NCBI GenBank assembly: GCA_028287205.1
Contig: JAQBQC010000159.1
Location: forward strand, 1-5,268
DNA from: Gemmatimonadota bacterium
GTDB lineage: Bacteria > Gemmatimonadota > Gemmatimonadetes > Gemmatimonadales > Gemmatimonadaceae
DNA: 5,268 nucleotides
Direction: 5' to 3'
Within the stretch, counting starts at the first letter, position 1; each line of letters starts with the position of its first letter. The notes beneath the pieces are model-generated. The model was not told the origin of the DNA. It saw only the letters and a list, made by a program, of their open reading frames with translations, and ran no database searches. Of the stretch, positions 1 to 5,268 are shown piece after piece. A program made the position numbers and the translations under genes.

Positions 1-1489
1 CCGTCGCGCGAATCACCGGAAATCCCTTCCGAGCGAGCCAGGCGGAATCGCCGGTTGCCAGAAAGTATTGCCACTGGGCGAGCGCGACGTCGCCGTTGAC
101 GTGTATCTCCGAGTGCGCGTTCTGCGCAGCGAAGTGCGGTGTGGTCTCGTTCCCGCGATCGTCGGCCTCCCATGGATACATCGCGCCGCGGAACCCGTTC
201 GCGCGGGCGTTCGCGCGCGCGGCGGGGATGGTGTGCGCGCGGAAATCGACGAGCGAGCGCGCGACATCGGGGTGCGTGAGCACGAGCGAAGGAAACATCC
301 ACGTGTCGGAATCCCAGAACACGTGCCCGTAGTAGCCGCCGCTCGAGAGTCCCATTGGCGGGATTGCCAGCGCGGTACCCGAGTCGGCGCTGCAGAGGAG
401 ATAGTACAACATCGATCGAACGACGCGCTGCAGTGCGGGATCCCCATCGATCTCGATGTCCGTCTCCCACCGCTGGTGCCATGCCGCCATGCTGCTCGCG
501 GCAACAGCGTCGTAGCCGCGCCTTCGTGCCATGGCTGCGCTACGCGTTGCGCGTGCCGCGGGTTGCGGCGACTCGATGGATGAGACGATGCTCACCAGGT
601 CGGAGAAGGTGTACGTCTGGCCGGGCGATGCATCGAACGCAATCTCCACCATCGCCGTGTCGCCCGAAGAGACGGTGCGTGTCGTCAATCCGTGAAGGTC
701 GCTGCCCCACGAGATCGTTGCCGCCTCGGCCAGCGTCAACGTGCGACCGTCGGGTGATGCCGTCATCTCGAGCGTGCCACCGCCGGGCACGAGCGCCGCT
801 TTTCTCGTGCGAACGTTCATGTGTCCCGGATACCAAAGCTCGGCCGGGCCCCATTCCGGCTTCACGTGCGCCAGCGTTGCAAGCGGGAGTCGCCGAGGCG
901 GCGGCCAGTTCACGAGCGCGAATCGCACTCGCATGCGCGCGGCCGCGCGTGGAACGAGTGCGAGCTGGATCGCCGCCTGGTACGGGTCGGCGCGCGAGAT
1001 GAATGTCTCTACGCGCACGGACGTCTGTCGCGATCCATCCTTCCACTCGTAGCTCGTTCGCGCCGTGCCGCTCCGCATGTCGATGACCTGGCGGTACGCG
1101 CCGAGCGTGCTGCTGGTTGGAGACGCCGCGCTGAGCCATCGCTCGCCATCGAAGACATCGACCGCGTTCCACGCGGGCGCGGCGGCGATGCGCGGAACGT
1201 CGCCAGCGCCGTTCTCGTACAACCCGGCGATGAACGAGCGCGATGCGCCAACACCCATGGGAGGGATGACCAGCCCCACGTGGCCGTTGCCAATGAAGGG
1301 CGACGGCTCACGCGCGGGATCGGTCGTGGCAAGTAGAAATGTCGAATCACTAGCCGGGTCGCGCGGCGAGTCCTGTGCGGCGAGCGTGCCGGCGAAGAGC
1401 GTTCGTGCGCAGCAGATTCCCGTCAGAGCAATCGCGGCCGTGATGCGTGCGATGGACCTGCTCCGACGGGATGGCGGGCCTGCGTTCAC
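1..1489 (-). CDS. Exported glycoside hydrolase family 65-like enzyme (partial, 3' end outside window)
   Basis: I translated this frame by hand; it is open without interruption from GTG 1489 to the left edge (496 codons). Residues 1-38 look like a Sec signal peptide: a basic stretch (RRSRSIAR), a hydrophobic core at about 16-36, then LAA before QD. Residues about 50-320 fit the GH65 N-terminal beta-sandwich, with an early FIGNGHVGLVIPP motif (65-77). A helical linker follows with AAWHQRWETDIEIDGD (335-350). The catalytic (alpha/alpha)6 barrel then starts, with GGYYGHVFWDSDTWMFP (384-400), GAMYPWEADDRGNE (435-448) and SEIHVNGDVALAQW (460-473). The FWD, PWE and EIHVNG blocks are typical of GH65 acid trehalases and protein-glucosylgalactosylhydroxylysine glucosidases, as far as I recall them. 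GH65 members cleave or phosphorolyse alpha-glucosides. The general-acid Glu (PDEYH-type motif) and the C-terminal domain lie beyond the window, so hydrolase versus phosphorylase is not settled; export argues for a hydrolase. No ATG exists in frame. GTG 1489 fits the signal peptide best and GTG 1516 is the alternative; neither has a good Shine-Dalgarno, consistent with coupling to the receptor gene just upstream. Confidence 0.88.
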   Translation of the reverse strand, partial: MNAGPPSRRSRSIARITAAIALTGICCARTLFAGTLAAQDSPRDPASDSTFLLATTDPAREPSPFIGNGHVGLVIPPMGVGASRSFIAGLYENGAGDVPRIAAAPAWNAVDVFDGERWLSAASPTSSTLGAYRQVIDMRSGTARTSYEWKDGSRQTSVRVETFISRADPYQAAIQLALVPRAAARMRVRFALVNWPPPRRLPLATLAHVKPEWGPAELWYPGHMNVRTRKAALVPGGGTLEMTASPDGRTLTLAEAATISWGSDLHGLTTRTVSSGDTAMVEIAFDASPGQTYTFSDLVSIVSSIESPQPAARATRSAAMARRRGYDAVAASSMAAWHQRWETDIEIDGDPALQRVVRSMLYYLLCSADSGTALAIPPMGLSSGGYYGHVFWDSDTWMFPSLVLTHPDVARSLVDFRAHTIPAARANARANGFRGAMYPWEADDRGNETTPHFAAQNAHSEIHVNGDVALAQWQYFLATGDSAWLARKGFPVIRAT

Positions 1490-1519
1490 CCGCCATCCAT
1501 TCTCATCGAGCTCCACCGA

Positions 1520-4246
1520 TCAGGGCGTGGGTGCTGTGGGGCCCTGCGAACCGAAGTCGTAGCGCATCGACACGGTGAGCCGGCGCGGCAGAAGCGGCCG
1601 CGCGAGGAAGATGCCTGTTCCGCCCGTGCTCAGGAGTCTCGGATTTCCTTCCTCGAGTCCCTCGCTCATGAACGCGTTCAGCAGATTTGCGTTGACCGTG
1701 ATGTTCTGGTTCGGCAGGAGATAGGACAGGCCGAAGTTGAAGTAGTTGTACGAAGGAAGCGCGGTGCCGACCTTGACGTCGACGAACCGTGATCCAACCC
1801 AGTGCCAGTCAGCTATCGCCCGCATTCTGCTGAACGTGTACGACGCCGAGAGATTCCCGATCGACGCCGGAACCCCATTGATCCGGCTCCCGATGTCGGC
1901 TCCGGCACCAGAGCCCAGCTCCGCCTTCAGAAATGTGCCGCTGCCGAGGACCTGGAGTCCCGCGATTGGATTCGCCAGCAGCTCGAGCTCGACGCCGTAG
2001 GAGTTGTTTTCCGGCGAGCTCACGATGATCCACGCTGAGCCGCCCGTCACGGAATCGACCACGAGTCCCTGGCTGACAATGTTCGTGAGCTTGGTGTAGA
2101 AGCCGTTCACCGTGAAACCGAAATTACCGGTGACTCCCTTCACACCACCTTCTATCGACTTTACGACGCGAGAGCCGAACAGATCGACCTGCTGCTGCGC
2201 CGTCGCGTTCAGGAATTCATCGAGCGCAGGCATCTTGTAGCCACGGGCGGCCGACGCGAACACCGAGATGTTGTCGTTGATACTGTAATTGGCGCCCAGC
2301 GATGCTGCCCAATCGGTGATGCTTCTGTTGAAGTGCCGGAAGCTCCCGTTGCCGAAGGTCTCGTTGTTGAACGTGGTGTTCGGATTGTTGTCCAGATCGA
2401 ACGACGACGTGTTCTCCGCGCTCTGCACGTAGTCGTCGTACTCTACGCGGCCGCCGGCGTCCACGCGCAACTTATCGGTGAGCTGAAAGGAGCCGCCCAA
2501 AACGCCGGAGAAGACGGTCGTCTGCCCAGTGCCGTTGGCGAAGCCTGACATCTGATTCGTAAAGCCGTTCTGCGTGATCGCGGTTGGAGTGCCGCCAGGA
2601 GTCGTGACGATGGCGTCGAGAAAGTGCGGGTTGTCGCGCACGTCGGTGAGGACGTTGGTGAAGAACCAGTTGTTGGTTTGCGAATAGTTGGCGAAGTACG
2701 CTCCCGCCGTCACGTTGCTTCGTCCGAACGCCTTGCTCAACGACAGCTGATCCTGAAAGGCCGAGAGGGGCTTGGCAACGTGGATGTCCTGTCCCGGAGC
2801 GACGAGGTTGTTCGGCGTATTAAAGGGGACCTTGTTACCGGCGGCGTCCAGGACGTTGGTGTAAAAGAGCTGAATAGTGCTACCAGCTGGGAGAGCCAAG
2901 GCCGCTTGACCCTTGGGACCGGTGATGTAGTCGGCCACCGTCATTGCGTTCTGTGGCACGAGCGCGTTCCACTGCTGATTGTCGTGCATGACCTGCGCAC
3001 TGTTTCGCAGGTGCCAATCGTTCTTCATGTCGAACCCGGCGTCGGCCGTGAACCAGGATGCGACCGTTCGCAGCCCGTCGTCCACCGGTAACGACTGATC
3101 ACCGATTGGAGTCGGAACGGTGAGACCGAGGGTCTCATTGGTGTTCATGGATCCGTAACGTCCGAAACCCGGGACGAACTGCGGATTGGCCGCGTTCTGG
3201 AAGGGCAGATCGAGAATGAACTGATTGCGGTCGTTGATGATCTTGGCGGAGAGGCGGACGTACCCGTTGTCGAGCAGGCGAGTAATGTTGCCCTTGAATT
3301 GTCCGCCGCGGACACCGGGGAACCCGGGGTCGCGCACGCCGTGGTCGTAGCGATAGAAGCCACCGGCGTTGAAGCGCCAATCATCGCCGATCGGTCCGTT
3401 GACGTTGAGATCGTAGCGCGCCAGTCCCTCGGTGCCACCCGTGGCGAGCATGGTGCCCTGAAGCTGATCGCCGCCGGTCTTGTTGATGAAATTGACGATG
3501 GCCCCCGGCGTGTTCGACCCGAAGAGCGATGAGCTTCCGCCGCGGACGACTTCCATGCGGTCGATGTTCTCGTCCGCGCGGAAAAGATTGTCGGCATTCA
3601 TGAAGAACGTGTGCATCGTCGGAAACACGGGCAACCCATCTTCCATGAACATCACGTATTCGACGCCGAGAATTCCGCGCATGCTGATGTTCTCATTCAC
3701 CTCGCCGCCCGAGCTCTCGACGCGTGTGAATCCCGGAACGTAGCGGAGCATCTCGGTCGTGCTTCGCGGCTGCGCCTGTTGGATTACCTGCGGAGTCAGC
3801 GTCGTGATCGCGACGCTCGATTTGAGATTCACGACCGGAGCCGACGTTCCCGTCACCACGATCGCCTGCAACTGAAGCGGATCCGCCCGGATGGTGAAGT
3901 CGTGCGTCGCCTGCTGCCCGGCCATGACCGTCACGCTCGCAGATTCGGGACGGAATCCGATGAGCCGCGTTCGCACGAGGTGCGTGCCCGCGGGCACCTG
4001 GCCGAGGACATACGATCCATCACCGCGCGAGAGCGTGCCGATTGTGGTTCGATCGATGAACACCTGCGCACTGGGCACCGGCACACCATGCTCGTCGGTG
4101 ATCTTGCCGGAGATGGAGCCAGTCTGTCCGGTGTCCTGCGCGAATGCATTCGAGAGTGTGACGGTCAACGCACAAAACACGGCGACAATGACGATGACGA
4201 GCGGGGTCCACGAATTTCGTCGAGCCTGACGTGGGATCCAATTCAT
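1520..4246 (-). CDS. TonB-dependent outer-membrane receptor with carboxypeptidase-regulatory-like N-terminal domain
   Basis: A complete 908-aa receptor that would import a ligand across the outer membrane using TonB-ExbBD energy. In order: a signal peptide at 1-36 (basic start, hydrophobic core LVIVIVAVFCALTV, AFA cleavage site before QD); a carboxypeptidase-regulatory-like beta-sandwich at about 43-120 (GSISGKITDEHGVPVPSAQV); a linker IVVTGTSAPV (129-138) where a TonB box is expected; a plug at about 140-260 with MRGI, FMEDGLPVFPT and IDRMEVVRGGSSSLFG (228-243); and a 22-strand type barrel at about 280-898 ending LPRRLTVSMRYDF. The plug and early barrel (DGLPVFPT, RDPGFPG, GGQFKGN) resemble receptors I associate with organic-substrate uptake rather than classic siderophore uptake, but no ligand can be named. 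The frame stays open to an ATG at 4537, but the 97 extra residues are Arg/Cys/His-rich and would bury the signal peptide; ATG 4246 has a GGAGGA at ideal spacing. The following GH65 gene starts within 30 nt, implying an operon. A ten-residue tail (GSQGPTAPTP) follows the usual terminal aromatic residue. Confidence 0.96.
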   Translation of the reverse strand: MNWIPRQARRNSWTPLVIVIVAVFCALTVTLSNAFAQDTGQTGSISGKITDEHGVPVPSAQVFIDRTTIGTLSRGDGSYVLGQVPAGTHLVRTRLIGFRPESASVTVMAGQQATHDFTIRADPLQLQAIVVTGTSAPVVNLKSSVAITTLTPQVIQQAQPRSTTEMLRYVPGFTRVESSGGEVNENISMRGILGVEYVMFMEDGLPVFPTMHTFFMNADNLFRADENIDRMEVVRGGSSSLFGSNTPGAIVNFINKTGGDQLQGTMLATGGTEGLARYDLNVNGPIGDDWRFNAGGFYRYDHGVRDPGFPGVRGGQFKGNITRLLDNGYVRLSAKIINDRNQFILDLPFQNAANPQFVPGFGRYGSMNTNETLGLTVPTPIGDQSLPVDDGLRTVASWFTADAGFDMKNDWHLRNSAQVMHDNQQWNALVPQNAMTVADYITGPKGQAALALPAGSTIQLFYTNVLDAAGNKVPFNTPNNLVAPGQDIHVAKPLSAFQDQLSLSKAFGRSNVTAGAYFANYSQTNNWFFTNVLTDVRDNPHFLDAIVTTPGGTPTAITQNGFTNQMSGFANGTGQTTVFSGVLGGSFQLTDKLRVDAGGRVEYDDYVQSAENTSSFDLDNNPNTTFNNETFGNGSFRHFNRSITDWAASLGANYSINDNISVFASAARGYKMPALDEFLNATAQQQVDLFGSRVVKSIEGGVKGVTGNFGFTVNGFYTKLTNIVSQGLVVDSVTGGSAWIIVSSPENNSYGVELELLANPIAGLQVLGSGTFLKAELGSGAGADIGSRINGVPASIGNLSASYTFSRMRAIADWHWVGSRFVDVKVGTALPSYNYFNFGLSYLLPNQNITVNANLLNAFMSEGLEEGNPRLLSTGGTGIFLARPLLPRRLTVSMRYDFGSQGPTAPTP

Positions 4247-4253
4247 GACGGCA

Positions 4254-4259
4254 TCCTCC
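4254..4259 (-). promoter_or_regulatory. Ribosome-binding site of the TonB-dependent receptor gene
   Basis: On the minus strand the sequence reads CGGAGGAT with GGAGGA seven bases before the ATG at 4246-4244. This near-perfect Shine-Dalgarno fixes the receptor start at 4246 rather than at the in-frame ATG of 4537. Confidence 0.85.
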
Positions 4260-4292
4260 GACTCACTGAATTTTTTCGAGCAGATCTCACGG

Positions 4293-4309
4293 GCAGGAGA
4301 CGGTCCTGC
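4293..4309 (-). repeat. Short hairpin in the receptor mRNA leader
   Basis: GCAGGA (4293-4298) and TCCTGC (4304-4309) form a perfect 6-bp stem around a 5-base loop. It would lie in the receptor 5' leader, about 47 bases before the ATG. It has no T tract downstream on either strand, so it is not an intrinsic terminator. A stem this short can occur by chance in GC-rich DNA. Confidence 0.3.
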
Positions 4310-4363
4310 GAGGAGCACTCGACAACGCGGTGACACTCTGGTGCGGCAATGATGGCGGGAGCA

Positions 4364-4378
4364 TGTGCACCGGTACAC
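4364..4378. promoter_or_regulatory. Candidate operator: imperfect palindrome GTGCACC/GGTACAC
   Basis: GTGCACCGGTACAC (4365-4378) is symmetric about a central CCGG except for one base pair of positions. A CG-centred palindrome of this size is the style of LacI-family operators, which often control sugar uptake genes. An inverted copy of the left arm, GGTGCACA, occurs at 4443-4450, about 75 bases from the palindrome centre. The site is roughly 120-130 bases before the receptor ATG. There is no regulator gene in the window, so the assignment is only a suggestion. Confidence 0.22.
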
Positions 4379-4653
4379 GCGAGCGCAATGCTTGGAAGCA
4401 GGGCGCGCATCATGACACGCGGTGCTGTGACGAACGGCGCGAGGTGCACACCGACCGTATCCCGCGAAAGACGCCGCTCTCGCGACGCATACTCGATGCC
4501 GTTGGGTTTGCCACCTGCGAAAAGCCGACACAGCCACTCCACATAAACAAATTTCAATGTGCTGGGCGGCGGCACCGTACGTACCTGAAAACGAAGCAAA
4601 AAGTCATGTGTGCCTGATAGACGGATACTCCCGACGGGCAGTACTCTGAAGTT

Positions 4654-4659
4654 GGGAGA
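4654..4659 (+). promoter_or_regulatory. Shine-Dalgarno-like site for the short ORF ahead of the glycosyltransferase
   Basis: GGGAGA ends six bases before ATG 4666. It is the only good ribosome-binding sequence near the glycosyltransferase start, which lacks one of its own. Confidence 0.45.
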
Positions 4660-4665
4660 CCGTAG

Positions 4666-4737
4666 ATGAGCTCGACTTTTTTTGAGACGGACAGCTCGAT
4701 GCAACGCTGCATCTCCGCCGCGGCTCGTCGCGCGTGA
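4666..4737 (+). CDS. Possible 23-aa leader ORF coupled to the glycosyltransferase gene
   Basis: ATG 4666 follows a GGGAGA at good spacing and opens a 23-codon frame (MSSTFFETDSSMQRC...) that crosses a run of seven T at 4677-4683. Its TGA (4735-4737) overlaps the GTG start of the glycosyltransferase (4734-4736) as GTGA. This arrangement is typical of translational coupling: ribosomes that finish the short ORF restart on the next gene, which has no Shine-Dalgarno of its own. The peptide shows no recognisable motif. A frameshift joining it to the downstream frame at the T tract is unlikely, because slipping back one base meets TGA at once (4683-4685). It could also be a chance ORF, with the real glycosyltransferase start at GTG 4770. 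Confidence 0.33.
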   Translation: MSSTFFETDSSMQRCISAAARRA

Positions 4738-5268
4738 GCGGACTGAGCCACAGTGCTCGCAAGGCGTGGGTGCGTTATCGCGAGAGCCGGCGTACGCTGA
4801 GCCTGGGCCCGACGATCGCAGCAGGGTTTTCATGGGCAGCAGAGAATCTCGGAGGCGTGCGGCGGCACCTCGTCTCCCTGGCCGCGTATTCCCGATTCGA
4901 TGTCGCCCTCTTTCCCAGCGTCGAGGCCGCGCGCTGGTGGCCGGCGCAGGCGCGCGCGGAATACGTGAAGCGGGCCTGTCGGCGTGCGACGCAGGATGAT
5001 CTCGTTCACAGCCATGTCGATCCCCCCTTCGTGCGCGCGGGAATGATCGCGCAGGAGCGCGGCAAGCGGTGGGTGCATACCTATCACACGATGTATTTCC
5101 CGGAGGATTGGGGAGGACAATTGCTTCCGTGGCAGGAGTCGATCAACCGCGCGCTCATCGAGAATGCGCGCGGGGCCGACGCGAGACTCAGCGTTTCACA
5201 CTGGTTCGCAAGACATTTGCGCGAGGTCTATGGGATCACCACCGAGGTGATTCCGAACGGCGTGGACG
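4734..5268 (+). CDS. GT4-like glycosyltransferase (GT-B fold), partial, 3' end outside window
   Basis: The frame is open from GTG 4734 to the right edge (178 codons) and has an in-frame TGA upstream at 4683, so the start is internal to the window. The visible part matches the N-terminal, acceptor-side Rossmann domain of GT4-type retaining glycosyltransferases: a first strand and glycine loop with a helix (TIAAGFSWAAENLGGVRRHL, 27-46), DDLVHSHVDPPF (88-99), WVHTYHTMYFP (113-123), a helix ending in ADARLSVSHWFARHL (148-162), and EVIPNGVD (171-178), the signature before the inter-domain linker. The nucleotide-sugar-binding C-terminal domain with its E-x7-E motif is beyond the window. It would transfer a sugar from an activated donor at the cytoplasmic face of the membrane or in the cytosol; donor and acceptor are unknown. 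No Shine-Dalgarno precedes GTG 4734, but a 23-codon ORF overlaps it by GTGA. GTG 4770, with AAGG five bases upstream, is an alternative start. It is divergent from the receptor gene. Confidence 0.87.
   Translation, partial: MSGLSHSARKAWVRYRESRRTLSLGPTIAAGFSWAAENLGGVRRHLVSLAAYSRFDVALFPSVEAARWWPAQARAEYVKRACRRATQDDLVHSHVDPPFVRAGMIAQERGKRWVHTYHTMYFPEDWGGQLLPWQESINRALIENARGADARLSVSHWFARHLREVYGITTEVIPNGVD

Larger units (their letters stand above)
4260..4653. other. Divergent intergenic region between the receptor and glycosyltransferase genes
   Basis: About 390 bases lie between the two ribosome-binding sites, and both divergent genes must draw their promoters from here. Two patches are clearly richer in A and T than the surroundings: 4541-4558 (ACATAAACAAATTTCAAT) and 4586-4606 (including GAAAACGAAGCAAAAAG). 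A GATACT at 4624-4629 could serve as a -10 element for the plus-strand gene, but no matching -35 sits at 16-18 bases. I could not pick out a convincing sigma-70 promoter on either strand. Long frames cross this region on both strands, but their translations are Arg/Cys/His-rich and match nothing I recognise. I see no tRNA, riboswitch or intrinsic terminator. Confidence 0.6.

Noticed and set aside
13..1350. Minus-strand ATG frames 13-504, 540-1172 and 1009-1350
   Set aside because: They are out of frame with the GH65 reading frame on the same strand and have low-complexity, Arg/Ser-rich translations. The true frame has no ATG start and leaves the window, so it is easily missed.
68..1562. Several long plus-strand frames (68-583, 355-1002, 821-1336, 1065-1562)
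   Set aside because: They are antisense to the GH65 gene, are Arg/Ala/Pro-rich, overlap one another and show no family motif. The minus-strand frame carries clear GH65 motifs throughout.
4271..4309. T6 run (4271-4276) beside the hairpin at 4293-4309 as a terminator
   Set aside because: On the plus strand the T run precedes the hairpin, and on the minus strand the run following the hairpin is A, so neither orientation gives an intrinsic terminator.
3611..4333. 240-aa plus-strand frame
   Set aside because: It lies antisense to the receptor's N-terminal part and promoter region, has an Arg/His/Asp-rich translation with no motif, and is explained by GC-rich codon structure on the opposite strand.
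4247..4537. N-terminal extension of the receptor to ATG 4537
   Set aside because: The 97 added residues are Cys/Arg/His-rich and would place the signal peptide in the interior, whereas ATG 4246 has a strong Shine-Dalgarno.
4677..4683. T7 run as a programmed or phase-variable frameshift site joining the short ORF to the glycosyltransferase
   Set aside because: Shifting into the glycosyltransferase frame at this point meets TGA immediately at 4683-4685, so slippage here cannot make a fusion protein.
4682..5120. Frames 4682-4999 (plus) and 4830-5120 (minus) overlapping the glycosyltransferase
   Set aside because: Neither has recognisable motifs, while the frame starting at GTG 4734 shows the HSH, HTYHT and VIPNGVD signatures of GT4-type enzymes.

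Overview
This is a GC-rich window with three clear protein genes, two of them cut by the window edges. High GC, the dense coding, and a TonB-dependent receptor with an N-terminal carboxypeptidase-regulatory-like domain joined to the plug by an 'IVVTGTSAPV'-type linker suggest a Gram-negative, diderm bacterium. The style is reminiscent of Gemmatimonadota. That placement is an inference from protein style, not from a marker gene.

Left and centre (1-4246, minus strand): a two-gene unit transcribed right to left. First comes a complete TonB-dependent outer-membrane receptor (4246 to 1520, 908 aa, with signal peptide, strong Shine-Dalgarno, plug and barrel). Immediately downstream is a glycoside hydrolase family 65 (GH65) type enzyme with a signal peptide (GTG at 1489, running off the left edge, 496 codons visible). 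The gap is 30 nt, or 3 nt if an upstream GTG is used, so the two are probably cotranscribed. The simplest reading is a small glucoside-utilisation unit: the receptor imports an alpha-glucoside or a glucosylated molecule, and the exported GH65 enzyme cleaves it in the periplasm. The substrate cannot be read from the sequence.

Middle (4247-4665): a divergent intergenic region of about 420 bases holding the receptor's ribosome-binding site, a small hairpin in its leader, a repeated GGT(G/A)CAC heptamer that could be an operator, and AT-rich patches. No promoter is convincing by eye.

Right (4666-5268, plus strand): a GT-B fold, GT4-like glycosyltransferase begins at GTG 4734 and runs off the right edge. 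It is preceded by a 23-codon ORF with its own Shine-Dalgarno whose stop overlaps the GTG start (GTGA), which suggests translational coupling. It is divergent from the uptake unit and need not belong to the same pathway.

I found no RNA gene, CRISPR array, insertion sequence or prophage feature. Apart from the exported GH65 paired with the receptor and the short coupled ORFs, the window looks ordinary, and I do not see firm evidence of a wholly new system.
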